DNA of 22,200 nt from a virus: the IMG/VR virus record IMGVR_UViG_3300048130_000007, positions 1 to 22,200 of that record. One strand, given 5' to 3'. Positions 13,192 to 19,638 of the stretch are shown here, one piece after another. The notes beneath the pieces are model-generated. The model was not told the origin of the DNA. It made no database searches and saw only the letters and a program-made list of their open reading frames with translations. Position numbers and translations under genes: made by a program. Position 1 is the stretch's first letter, and every line of letters starts with the position of its first letter.

Positions 13192-13522
13192 AGGAGTAAT
13201 AACGCGGGTATGTAAACCGATGGAATTCGAAAGCGGCTTTCGTAAATGCACGATCCACGTAACAGTTCAAGATGGCAAATATCCGCAAATCGTGCCGCTG
13301 GAGTTTCTGAAAGACGACGTGGACGAAGTCATGGCGTTAGAAGTAGGCAAGACAATTAAAGCACGCTGCAACGTGCGCGGCAAGGAATGGCAAAAGGATG
13401 AAACGCAAGAACCGCGCGTATTTCTAAGCTTAGTGCCTTGGAAGTACGAAATTATTGAAGGCGCAGCGCAGCCAGCACCAACCCAACAACCTGCAAAAAA
13501 TGGGCAAGATTTCGGATTTTGA
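13175..13522 (+). CDS. SSB-like protein (DUF3127-type OB-fold)
   Basis: A 115-residue protein that looks like the DUF3127 family, common in Bacteroidota and thought to be OB-fold-like. It has MELIIEGVITRVCKPM, a 'sgfrkctihVtv' strand, YPQIVPLEFLKDD, and a VGKTIKARCNVRGKEW segment with a trailing strand. The C-terminus is a flexible Pro/Gln linker (AQPAPTQQPAKNG) ending QDFGF, which resembles the acidic-aromatic tip used by SSBs to recruit partners. It probably binds the ssDNA exposed at the phage origin or during recombination. The start at 13175 has an A-rich upstream run rather than a Shine-Dalgarno; an ATG 19 codons earlier lies in the preceding gene. Confidence 0.75.
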   Translation: MELIIEGVITRVCKPMEFESGFRKCTIHVTVQDGKYPQIVPLEFLKDDVDEVMALEVGKTIKARCNVRGKEWQKDETQEPRVFLSLVPWKYEIIEGAAQPAPTQQPAKNGQDFGF

Positions 13523-13694
13523 GCGCTTGCAATACTGCATCATTGTGCTAGGCTATAACAGCAGCGTCAAGTTTGACAATTTCAGCAGCGCACAGAAGTA
13601 CATGGAGGACTTGAACAGTAAAGGCATTAAATATGAAACAAGAACAGAATACAATCAACCTGCGCCAGTTTATTCGGCAACTGTGGGAAAGTGA
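13500..13694 (+). CDS. Small hypothetical protein (64 aa)
   Basis: A 64-residue protein of unknown function starting at an ATG inside the end of the SSB-like gene (23-nt overlap, different frame). It has a hydrophobic strand (LQYCIIVLGY), then a short helix (SSAQKYMEDLNSKGI) and a second strand (YETRTEYNQ), resembling a small alpha-beta fold. The last 62 nt overlap the next gene. The frame is well supported by the dense gene packing, but I recognise no relative. Confidence 0.55.
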   Translation: MGKISDFERLQYCIIVLGYNSSVKFDNFSSAQKYMEDLNSKGIKYETRTEYNQPAPVYSATVGK

Positions 13695-13878
13695 TCAGCA
13701 CGCAGCTGACGACCTAGGTGTGAGCTTGCGAACGATTAAGAACTGGATGGCTGTAAACCCTACTGGCATACTGAAGCACAGCACATGGATAGTGCAGAAG
13801 CAGAATGTAGAGCCTTTGGAGCTGTTCGATGCGGTTGCCAAAACAATGGAACAGATACATGAAGGGCGGCCAAGGTAA
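13633..13878 (+). CDS. Small HTH-like DNA-binding protein candidate
   Basis: An 81-residue protein with a plausible helix-turn-helix: LRQFIRQLWESDQHAADDLGVSLRTIKNWMAVNPTG, where 'aa-dLGVs-rTIknWm' is the usual HTH pattern with a conserved Gly and a recognition helix. The rest is helical with no catalytic motif. It is the best candidate regulator in the window and may bind the operator-like repeats before the early genes or assist the replication initiator downstream. It starts within the previous gene (62-nt overlap) and its end overlaps the initiator start by 20 nt. The start codon is the first ATG in frame and is not independently confirmed. Confidence 0.6.
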   Translation: MKQEQNTINLRQFIRQLWESDQHAADDLGVSLRTIKNWMAVNPTGILKHSTWIVQKQNVEPLELFDAVAKTMEQIHEGRPR

Positions 13879-14590
13879 GCGCACGGGCATTTGGATACCG
13901 CTAGAGATATGGCAGCTAGACATTGCTGTCATGGATCGCGTGTTGCTATCTGAGGTAGCCAGTTTTGAGGCAAATAATTTGCAATGCTTTGCCACGAATG
14001 AACACCTGGGCGATTTAATCGGCATTAGTGAGGACCGCGCACGAAAGATTATTTACAGGCTGATCAGTCAAGGACACCTAAAGAGGGGGGTGGTTGCCAA
14101 CGGACAGGGTGGGCACAAACGGACTTTAGGGTGGGTGTCAACGGCCAGGGGGGTGGGCGTCAACGGACTTTTGGGTGGGCGCCAACGGACACATAAAAGA
14201 GAATATACTAAAACAATTACTAAACCAGTACTAAACCAAGGGGAAAAATTCAAAATTGTGTTGCCTTGGCAATCAGAACCCTTTACCGCTGCATGGTCTG
14301 AGTGGCTAGAGTACAAGAAAACAGATCACCGATTCACCTACAAATCGCCTAAAACTGAACAAAGGGCACTAATCAAACTGCAAAATGAGTACACTGACGA
14401 AACAGACGCAATCGACGCAATACATAGAGCAATTGCGAACGGATGGAAAGGCTTGGTATTTGACGCACCCAAAGGTGGGCGAGCTAACAAGCGCCGAGCG
14501 GATAACCTTGAAAGAGATCGCAACAGAGAAAAGCTTGCAGAATTTGCAAGGACTGGACGCATCGCGCCTGACTCTGGAAATGTGCTTTAA
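13859..14590 (+). CDS. Replication initiator with winged helix and DnaD-like C-terminal part
   Basis: A 243-residue protein that looks like a phage replication initiator of the lambda O type. Residues about 40-78 form a winged helix-turn-helix (CFATNEHLGDLIGISEDRARKIIYRLISQGHLKRG). A Gly/Arg-rich linker (about 78-115) follows, encoded by the iteron DNA and so probably unstructured. Residues about 135-200 (LPWQSEPFTAAWSEWLEYKK, then YKSPKTEQRALIKL and AIANGWKGLVF) match the conserved C-terminal part of such initiators in Bacteroidota phages. The protein would bind the iterons in its own gene and load the host helicase; no helicase is seen in the window. The ATG at 13859 lies just inside the previous gene's end; an ATG 10 codons upstream is possible. 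The last 206 nt overlap another reading frame. Confidence 0.75.
   Translation: MKGGQGKRTGIWIPLEIWQLDIAVMDRVLLSEVASFEANNLQCFATNEHLGDLIGISEDRARKIIYRLISQGHLKRGVVANGQGGHKRTLGWVSTARGVGVNGLLGGRQRTHKREYTKTITKPVLNQGEKFKIVLPWQSEPFTAAWSEWLEYKKTDHRFTYKSPKTEQRALIKLQNEYTDETDAIDAIHRAIANGWKGLVFDAPKGGRANKRRADNLERDRNREKLAEFARTGRIAPDSGNVL
14088..14191 (+). repeat. Replication-origin iterons: five 19-bp direct repeats inside the initiator gene
   Basis: Five copies of a 19-mer with consensus GGGTGGGCGTCAACGGACW start at 14088, 14107, 14129, 14151 and 14173. The first two abut and the others are spaced by 3 bp, giving a 22-bp period. Because 19 and 22 are not multiples of three, each copy lies in a different codon phase and the encoded peptide is not repeated, so the DNA itself seems conserved. 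Iterons within an initiator gene and followed by AT-rich DNA are the layout of lambda ori. Confidence 0.8.
14192..14262 (+). other. AT-rich probable DNA unwinding element of the origin
   Basis: Directly after the last iteron the DNA changes from G-rich to about 73% A+T over the next 60 bases. It holds three short direct repeats with the core TACTAAA starting at 14206, 14218 and 14229 (12- and 11-bp steps). AT-rich repeats flanking iterons are where initiator binding opens the duplex in lambda-type and plasmid origins. Confidence 0.6.
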
Positions 14591-15092
14591 AGGCACGAAC
14601 GTCCGCACGGCATTGGTATGCGATGAAGCACCAACACGGGCCGCGCTGATCGGTATGCTTACACGCTGCGTGAAGTTTGTCGACGCTAATAAGACACTTA
14701 CAGAGCCTGAACACATAGCAATGACGGTGAATGAGCTTGTACAGCAGTTCCCCACGTTTACCCTTGAAGATTGGCGGCTGTGCCTGTACATGATGGCAAA
14801 GGAAAGCTTTGGCGCGTACTACGAACGCTTAAAACTGGCGCAATTCGTGGATTGCTTTACCAAGTACGACCAACTAAAGCAGCCAGTCATTCAAACGATC
14901 CGCGACAACGAACGCAAAGACGCTGAACGGATGCAGGCAGAAGCCATGCGGCATTTAAAGCCCGAATACGCTACTGAGGTTAATACAGTGGCCTCTAGGG
15001 TACATCCGTCTGATTGGATAGCGGGAGAGAACCGCTTAACGTACACAGAGCGGCAGGAGATGGACGAACGACAGAAAGAAGCAGAGAAATGA
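14385..15092 (+). CDS. Hypothetical replication-region protein (235 aa), start uncertain
   Basis: A mostly helical 235-residue protein, conserved-looking but of unknown function, of a type I recall after initiator genes in Bacteroidota phages. It has TNVRTALVCDEAPTRAALIGMLTRCVKFVDANKTLTEPE, then LEDWRLCLYMMAKESFGAYYERLKLAQFVDCFTKYD and a charged C-terminal helix (RDNERKDAERMQAEAMRHL). The longest start, ATG 14385, gives a 206-nt overlap with the initiator in another frame. The alternative ATG at 14580 (residue 66) leaves only 11 nt of overlap. The first 65 residues (ELTSAERITLKEIATEKSLQNLQGLDASRL) look genuinely protein-like, so I prefer the long form. It may be a helicase-loading partner of the initiator. 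Confidence 0.7.
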   Translation: MSTLTKQTQSTQYIEQLRTDGKAWYLTHPKVGELTSAERITLKEIATEKSLQNLQGLDASRLTLEMCFKGTNVRTALVCDEAPTRAALIGMLTRCVKFVDANKTLTEPEHIAMTVNELVQQFPTFTLEDWRLCLYMMAKESFGAYYERLKLAQFVDCFTKYDQLKQPVIQTIRDNERKDAERMQAEAMRHLKPEYATEVNTVASRVHPSDWIAGENRLTYTERQEMDERQKEAEK

Positions 15093-15424
15093 ACATAAAC
15101 AACACCAAAGACCGTGTAGAGTCATTGCTGAATCAGCACAGCAAATTACAGGACAGCGATAATATGCTAATTGGATACGTATGGCATTTAGACCTGGCTG
15201 ACATTGGCATCAGCACTAAACGCATAACGGCAACAGATTTACTGATCCACTTGCGCGATGGTGACCTAACTAGTGCCGAGGCAATCACACGGGCAAGGCG
15301 CAAACTTCAGGAAGAAAACCCACATTTAAGAGGTGAAAAGTACGCAATGCGGCACAATGAGCAGACACACGTACAGGAGCAGCTAGGTTATAACACGCAA
15401 CAAATTCACATGTTCAATGACTGA
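15089..15424 (+). CDS. Hypothetical early phage protein (111 aa)
   Basis: A 111-residue protein starting in an ATGA with the previous gene. The pattern KDRVESLLNQHSKLQDSDNMLIGYVWHLDL...LLIHLRDGDLTSAEAITRARRKLQEENPHLRG resembles small conserved phage proteins in which 'lT-se-I-RaRrklQe--P-LRG' acts as a helix-turn-helix-like signature. DNA contact through the Arg-rich helix is likely but unproven. The C-terminus is polar (RHNEQTHVQEQLGYNTQQIHMFND) and possibly flexible. It overlaps the PAPS-reductase-like gene by 8 nt. Function unknown. Confidence 0.7.
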   Translation: MNINNTKDRVESLLNQHSKLQDSDNMLIGYVWHLDLADIGISTKRITATDLLIHLRDGDLTSAEAITRARRKLQEENPHLRGEKYAMRHNEQTHVQEQLGYNTQQIHMFND

Positions 15425-16271
15425 AATTAAGACAGTAACAAGCGTGAGCGGCGGGCAGTCGTCGGCGTATGTCGCGGCAAATTATCCGAGTGACTACCTT
15501 GTTTTTGCTTTGGTCACTACCGAAGACCAGAAGTGCAAACATCCCGATCCATACCTTCGCAAGCTTGCAAGCGATAAAATCGGACGAGAGTTCGTCGGTA
15601 CTTTAGAAGACGATGTCATTATTGAAACCATGCTCGAGCTTGAACAATGGCTTGAACAGGATATCGATTGGGTAGTCGGAGATACATTTGATGAGGTCGC
15701 AACGAATAAAGGAGGGTGGCTACCCAACAAGCTTCATAGATACTGCACGGTTGAAATGAAACTTCGACCAATGTACCGCTGGTGGAAAGAAACGATAGGA
15801 GAACCCGTAAATATGCAAATCGGATTCAGAGCAGGAGAAGAAAGACGCGCGGTGCGAATGATGGAGCGTTGCAATGAAGACGGTCTCCTTGAATTTAAAG
15901 ATGTTATCGGAAAGCACTCAAACGGAAATAACAAGTGGGCAACAATGGCATGGCAGAAGCCAAGCTTTCCAATGATCGAAGATGCAATTCACAGAGATAA
16001 AGTTGTCGAGTTTTGGGACGATATTCCAGTTCCTTTTGCACAACGCAATAATTGCGTCGGATGCTTTCACCGTAACCCACTTTTATTACGCAAGATGTGG
16101 GATAAATACCCGAATAAGATGGAATGGTTCGCAGCACAAGAAAGAGTCAAAGGCAAAGGACAATGGAGGCATGGAGAATCGAGTTATGACGACATAAAAA
16201 AACACAGATTGCAGCACGAATTAAGCTTTGAGGATTTTAGTGATTGCGACTCAGGACACTGCGGATTATGA
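15417..16271 (+). CDS. PAPS-reductase-like ATP-pyrophosphatase
   Basis: A 284-residue member of the adenine-nucleotide alpha-hydrolase / PAPS reductase-like superfamily. The PP-loop is at residues 11-16 (SVSGGQSSAYV), followed by an HRYCTVEMKLRPMY motif where a Cys and basic residues help activate the substrate. Two more Cys clusters occur (RNNCVGCFHRNP and the extreme end DCDSGHCGL), which could bind metal or carry sulfur. Such phage proteins are often annotated as phosphoadenosine phosphosulfate reductases, but the true substrate is usually unknown; DNA or tRNA thiolation is possible. Codon use differs sharply: by hand count 13 GGA and 2 GGC for glycine, against about 5 GGA and 33 GGC in the terminase. 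That points to recent acquisition. Confidence 0.85.
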   Translation: MTEIKTVTSVSGGQSSAYVAANYPSDYLVFALVTTEDQKCKHPDPYLRKLASDKIGREFVGTLEDDVIIETMLELEQWLEQDIDWVVGDTFDEVATNKGGWLPNKLHRYCTVEMKLRPMYRWWKETIGEPVNMQIGFRAGEERRAVRMMERCNEDGLLEFKDVIGKHSNGNNKWATMAWQKPSFPMIEDAIHRDKVVEFWDDIPVPFAQRNNCVGCFHRNPLLLRKMWDKYPNKMEWFAAQERVKGKGQWRHGESSYDDIKKHRLQHELSFEDFSDCDSGHCGL

Positions 16272-16654
16272 CAGAAATAGAACGATTTTGGCTTGACCTG
16301 ATGGACGCACGCAGATACGCAATTGCAGAAATGTATGGCGATGAATGCGCGAGCAGGTACAATCCGCACCCGATAGAACGCGAATACTTCATTAACAACA
16401 AAGGCACGTTTTCAGAGCATCCAAGCGTTACCGATCACACGAAAGCGTTTTGGGTTATGTGCGAAACGCATTACAGCAACCAGCGCGAGGCATACCGCAC
16501 GAAACTAAGGGCGAACTGGCATAAGGTGCAGCAGTCAACCGAATACAAGAACCGCAAACGTGAACGTGAATTGCTAAAGGATTACATTAGCGAAGCAATT
16601 AACGGGAATGCCAAAGAAACGCACACACGCACAGGAAAAGAAAAAGGTCGATGA
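16268..16654 (+). CDS. Hypothetical protein (128 aa)
   Basis: A 128-residue hydrophilic, mostly helical protein with many aromatic and basic residues. It begins MTEIERFWLDLMDARRYAIAEMYGDECASRY, has HPSVTDHTKAFWVMCETHYSNQREAYRTKLRANWHKVQ, and ends in a Lys/Arg-rich helix and tail. I recognise no family. The start is the ATG overlapping the PAPS-reductase-like stop (ATGA). An open frame exists eight codons upstream but would enter that gene. The end overlaps the NinG gene by 47 nt. A nucleic-acid-binding helper is plausible from charge and neighbours. Confidence 0.65.
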   Translation: MTEIERFWLDLMDARRYAIAEMYGDECASRYNPHPIEREYFINNKGTFSEHPSVTDHTKAFWVMCETHYSNQREAYRTKLRANWHKVQQSTEYKNRKRERELLKDYISEAINGNAKETHTRTGKEKGR

Positions 16655-17111
16655 GTGGTTCAGCAAATTCGTCAGATGGGAAGCGGCAGATATACGCGGA
16701 AATTGTACGTGTTACACCTGCCAGCGAGTCTATCACGCAACTAAAATACAGGCGGGGCATTTCCTCAGTAGACGATTCGCAGCCACTCGTTGGAGCACAG
16801 ATAACGTTAAGCCGCAATGCGTTACCTGCAATCTTTACAGACAGGGAGAACAATGGATTTTCGGCTGCCGTATTGAAAGCGAAAAGCCAGGAAGAACTAA
16901 AGAGCTTATGCGAGAAGCGGACGAAGGTAGAAAGTTCACGATACGCGAGCTACGAAACCTACACGACCATTATAGGACAAAAGCCCTCGACATTGCAGAA
17001 ACCAAAGACGTACTGCCTAAGCCCAAAGGAACGGGAACAGTTCGACGCGCTAAGAAAGGCAAGACTCGACCTGTTAAGCGTGAACATGGTAAGCAACATC
17101 AAGGAACTTAA
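16608..17111 (+). CDS. ninG: NinG / Rap-like recombination endonuclease
   Basis: A 167-residue protein matching the lambda NinG (Rap) family, which acts on branched DNA during phage recombination. The metal-binding arrangement is intact: C35-x2-C38 (CYTCQRVYH), H51 in QAGHFLSRR, then RWSTDNVKPQCVTCN with C71-x2-C74 and N75, and the YRQG motif. The C-terminal third is basic (KPKGTGTVRRAKKGKTRPVKREHGK), suited to binding DNA. Length is similar to lambda NinG with a different tail. The start ATG lies in the preceding gene's end. It works well beside an annealing-protein candidate, an SSB-like protein and the HNH nuclease downstream. Confidence 0.88.
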   Translation: MPKKRTHAQEKKKVDEWFSKFVRWEAADIRGNCTCYTCQRVYHATKIQAGHFLSRRFAATRWSTDNVKPQCVTCNLYRQGEQWIFGCRIESEKPGRTKELMREADEGRKFTIRELRNLHDHYRTKALDIAETKDVLPKPKGTGTVRRAKKGKTRPVKREHGKQHQGT

Positions 17112-17196
17112 CTACGGCAACAGATGGGAGGTCTTTAAGCGGATCAGTCGCGAACTTTACGACTTGACTGGGCATCATGGCTACTGTTACAAGTGA
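17086..17196 (+). CDS. Possible small protein (36 aa) between NinG and HNH genes
   Basis: A short reading frame starting at the ATG at 17086 (26 nt inside the NinG end) and stopping in a TGATG junction with the HNH gene. The peptide MVSNIKELNYGNRWEVFKRISRELYDLTGHHGYCYK looks natural: one amphipathic helix with aromatic residues and a C-terminal HHGYCYK that could bind metal. It fills the only gap between the two nuclease genes, and its end shares a base with the next start, both supporting a real gene. The frame is open much further upstream through NinG, which I treat as chance. Confidence 0.45.
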   Translation: MVSNIKELNYGNRWEVFKRISRELYDLTGHHGYCYK

Positions 17197-17477
17197 TGCC
17201 TACAATACCACGTAAGCAGACGCCAGACCCCAGGCGCAAAGGAAGAAAGCGAGATAGGCCACAGGATAAGAGGTACTGGACCAGTGCATGGCGCAAGGCG
17301 CGGCTGACGTTCATTAAGAATAATCCTGTATGCAATGACTGTGGGCGCGTGGCACAGGTAGTAGATCACATAGAGCCTGTACGTTTAGGCGGTGACTTTT
17401 GGGACAGCAACAACTGGCAGCCGCTCTGTACGTCTTGCCACAACAGCAAATCAGGGCGCGAAGCTCACGAGGGGTAG
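17196..17477 (+). CDS. HNH endonuclease, packaging-associated
   Basis: A 93-residue HNH nuclease. The basic N-terminus (PRKQTPDPRRKGRKRDRPQDK) is followed by a YWTSAWRKARLTFIKNNPVCNDCG helix-and-zinc segment. The HNH core then reads C46-x2-C49, D57-H58 (VVDHIEPVRLGG), N73 (NNWQPL) and C78-x2-C81-H82. Small HNH proteins just upstream of the terminase, like HK97 gp74, assist specific terminase cleavage of cos DNA; the same place here suggests a cos-type packaging helper. The ATG shares its A with the upstream TGA; a GTG codon directly before it is also possible. Confidence 0.9.
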   Translation: MPTIPRKQTPDPRRKGRKRDRPQDKRYWTSAWRKARLTFIKNNPVCNDCGRVAQVVDHIEPVRLGGDFWDSNNWQPLCTSCHNSKSGREAHEG

Positions 17478-17510
17478 CCCCTTTGACAATCTGAGGCAAA
17501 AAGCGTTTGC

Positions 17511-17549
17511 ATCGCCGTAGTAGCAGGGGCGATTTATTTCGTTTTTTTT
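17511..17549 (+). terminator. Possible weak terminator after the HNH gene
   Basis: ATCGCC at 17511-17516 pairs with GGCGAT at 17528-17533 around an 11-base loop. A T-rich stretch follows, including a run of eight T from 17542. The stem is only six pairs and the first T-tract is broken, so efficiency is doubtful. It lies between the HNH gene and the terminase promoter box. Confidence 0.4.
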
Positions 17550-17565
17550 ATCGCGTTTTGGCGTC

Positions 17566-17573
17566 TAACTTTG
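17566..17573 (+). promoter_or_regulatory. Probable promoter (-7 box TAACTTTG) for terminase and head genes
   Basis: TAACTTTG matches the Bacteroidota -7 consensus TAnnTTTG exactly. It sits in the 101-nt gap before the terminase genes, and its last base is 6 nt before the ATG at 17579. No clear TTG is present at the -33 distance. The fit to consensus and the position support it as the start of the packaging operon. Confidence 0.55.
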
Positions 17574-17578
17574 GACAC

Positions 17579-17941
17579 ATGGACAAACTAACCGCAAAAC
17601 AAAGCGAAGCGTACCAACGTATTAAGACGGCACTGCGTAGCGCTCGGCATATTGGTGAGCTTGATGAAGACCTGTTAAAAATGGCGGCGTGCCTATCGGT
17701 AGAGGTTGTTGACCTGCAAGCTTTGATAGACGAAAAAGGTTACACTTACGAATTTAAAAACAGGGACGGCGGCACGATGACGAAGCACAGGCCTGAACAT
17801 CAAATGCTCGTAGAGTCAAGATCCAAATACTTGGTAGTTCTAAAGGAGTTAGGCATGACACCAGCAGCGCGCAAGCGCATTGATGTTGAGGTAGAGCTTG
17901 ACGACGAACTAGAGAAGCTGCTAACATTTAAAGATGCATGA
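17579..17941 (+). CDS. Terminase small subunit (P27 family)
   Basis: A 120-residue protein of the P27 terminase small-subunit family, which recognises viral DNA for packaging. Its end is diagnostic: RPEHQMLVESRSKYLVVLKELGMTPAARKRID, matching the family's 'hP-----e----l--l---lGLTPaaR-rv'. An earlier helical segment (LDEDLLKMAACLSVEVVDLQALIDEKGYTYE) is also typical. The start at 17579 is chosen because it follows the -7 box; an open frame from 17507 would run through the hairpin and promoter. The stop overlaps the large subunit start by 8 nt. Confidence 0.88.
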   Translation: MDKLTAKQSEAYQRIKTALRSARHIGELDEDLLKMAACLSVEVVDLQALIDEKGYTYEFKNRDGGTMTKHRPEHQMLVESRSKYLVVLKELGMTPAARKRIDVEVELDDELEKLLTFKDA

Positions 17942-19628
17942 AGGCGAAGCGCATCAGTACGCGCTGGATATAATCCAAGGCAACACAACTGCAAGCAAGT
18001 ACACGCGCAAAGCGTGCGAACGTTACTTAAAAGATTTAGACACAGCCGAGGAACGCGGCTTAGAGTTTAGGCCACAAACCGCGCAGGCTTACATTACATT
18101 TTTTCAAAAGGCAATTCGTCACACAGTAGGCGAATGGGACGGCCAAGCGTTCGATCCGCTTCCTTGGCAAAAGTTTATATTGTGGAATCTTTACGGGTGG
18201 TTTCGTGAGGACGGCACTAGACGTTTCAACTATGCTTATATTACGGTTGCTCGCAAGAATGGCAAGACGACACTTATGGCAGGCTGTGCGCTCGCTGCTC
18301 TTTTCTTTGATCAGGAAAAAGCTGCCGAGGTTTATTTTGCAGCAACTAAAAAAGACCAAGCAAAGATCGGATTCGACGAAGCGCAAAGGATGGTTCAAGT
18401 TTCGCCGCCGCTCAGGAAACACCTAAAGGCTGGCAAGCACGATATTAAAGCGCCGACGCTCTCGGCGCGATGCACGTACCTAAGCGCAGACCGCGATACG
18501 CTTGACGGCTTGAACATACACTTTGCAGGCATTGACGAATACCACGCACACCAAACCGATGGCGTGGCAAACGTGCTGCGTTCAGGAATGCAGGCACGCC
18601 GTAACCCGATGCACCTCACAATTACAACAGCAGGCTTTAATCGTGAATCGCCATGCTACGAATTACAAAAGACTTGCAAGGAAATACTCGACGAGGTTAA
18701 ACATGACGACTCGCAATTTGCCATAATATACGAGTTGGATGACGATGACGACTGGACCGACAACAGCACATGGATAAAAGCAAACCCGTCATTGGGCACA
18801 GCGTTGCGGCCTCAGTTACTAGACAGTCAATTACAACAGGCTATCAATGTCGGAGGATCGCGTGAGGTAGAATTTAAAACCAAGCACCTTAATAAATGGG
18901 TGACCGCTTCCAAGACGTGGATACAGGACGAAGTATGGATGCAGAACAAACGCGACGCAGAATTAAAAGGCTTGCGCTGCTATGGTGGCCTTGACCTTGC
19001 AAGCGTTTCGGATATGACGGCGCTGGTTATGGTGTACCCTGACGAAGGCGGCTACCATGTGCGCGGCCACTACTGGCTACCTGAAGACACGGTGCACGCT
19101 GTGCTTGATCGTGACCCTGGCCATATCTACCGAACCTTTGTTGATTTGCCAAACGTGCATTTGACTGATGGCAATGTTACAGACTACGCAAGCATAAGGC
19201 GAAAGGTCAGCGGCGTAATGAATCGACCAGAGGGCCAGGTCATTGATGAAACCAACCTAATGCAAAATTACAACGTTGAGAAAATTGCTTTTGACAGATA
19301 CAACAGCACACAGATTGCAATCGACTTAGTGGATGACGGCGTACCACTTACTCCATTTGGTCAGGGCTTTGTTTCTATGAGCAGCCCCACAAAGCAAGTT
19401 GAGGTATTGACGCGCACGGGCAAACTGTGGCATGATGGTGACCCCGTCCTACGCTGGGCGCTAGGTAACGTAGAACTAAAGACAGACCCAGCAGGAAACA
19501 TTAAAGCCGACAAACAAAAGAGCAGCGGTAAGATTGATCCGATTGTGGCAATGATTATGGGCATAGGCGAACACATGAAAACGCCTAACGATTCCGACGG
19601 CTTTTTTGAAATTATCAACCTTTCGTAA
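17934..19628 (+). CDS. Terminase large subunit
   Basis: The 564-residue packaging motor with ATPase and nuclease domains. ATPase: LPWQKFILWNLYGW (the adenine-binding region), Walker A-like VARKNGKTTL at about 105-114, and Walker B FAGIDEYHAH at about 197-206, with the catalytic Glu directly after Asp. A coupling-like segment (HLTITTAGF) follows. Nuclease: RCYGGLDLASVSDMTALVMVY at about 346-365, with later acidic residues (EKIAFDRYN, KIDPIVAMIMG). Full length for the HK97-like class. It overlaps the small subunit by 8 nt and is followed by a 10-nt gap before portal. Confidence 0.95.
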   Translation: MHEGEAHQYALDIIQGNTTASKYTRKACERYLKDLDTAEERGLEFRPQTAQAYITFFQKAIRHTVGEWDGQAFDPLPWQKFILWNLYGWFREDGTRRFNYAYITVARKNGKTTLMAGCALAALFFDQEKAAEVYFAATKKDQAKIGFDEAQRMVQVSPPLRKHLKAGKHDIKAPTLSARCTYLSADRDTLDGLNIHFAGIDEYHAHQTDGVANVLRSGMQARRNPMHLTITTAGFNRESPCYELQKTCKEILDEVKHDDSQFAIIYELDDDDDWTDNSTWIKANPSLGTALRPQLLDSQLQQAINVGGSREVEFKTKHLNKWVTASKTWIQDEVWMQNKRDAELKGLRCYGGLDLASVSDMTALVMVYPDEGGYHVRGHYWLPEDTVHAVLDRDPGHIYRTFVDLPNVHLTDGNVTDYASIRRKVSGVMNRPEGQVIDETNLMQNYNVEKIAFDRYNSTQIAIDLVDDGVPLTPFGQGFVSMSSPTKQVEVLTRTGKLWHDGDPVLRWALGNVELKTDPAGNIKADKQKSSGKIDPIVAMIMGIGEHMKTPNDSDGFFEIINLS

Positions 19629-19633
19629 CTTGC
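19626..19633 (+). promoter_or_regulatory. Promoter-like box TAACTTGC before portal
   Basis: TAACTTGC begins with the terminase stop codon and fills most of the 10-nt gap. The G of its TTG lies 7 nt before the portal ATG at 19639. A TTG at 19606-19608 is 17 nt upstream, a possible -33 element. It matches the box at 4748 in all eight bases. Confidence 0.38.
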
Positions 19634-19638
19634 GCACA

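Noticed and set aside
14088-14191. CRISPR-like array
   Set aside because: The repeats are 19 bp with spacers of 0-3 bp, far too short for spacers, and lie inside a coding gene. Origin iterons fit better.
17470-17482. Small hairpin AGGGG-TAG-CCCCT at the end of the HNH gene
   Set aside because: Only five pairs around three bases and only two T after it; too weak to name as a terminator.
17507-17578. Upstream ATG for the small terminase at 17507
   Set aside because: It would run through the hairpin and the TAACTTTG box. The ATG at 17579 gives the normal family N-terminus.
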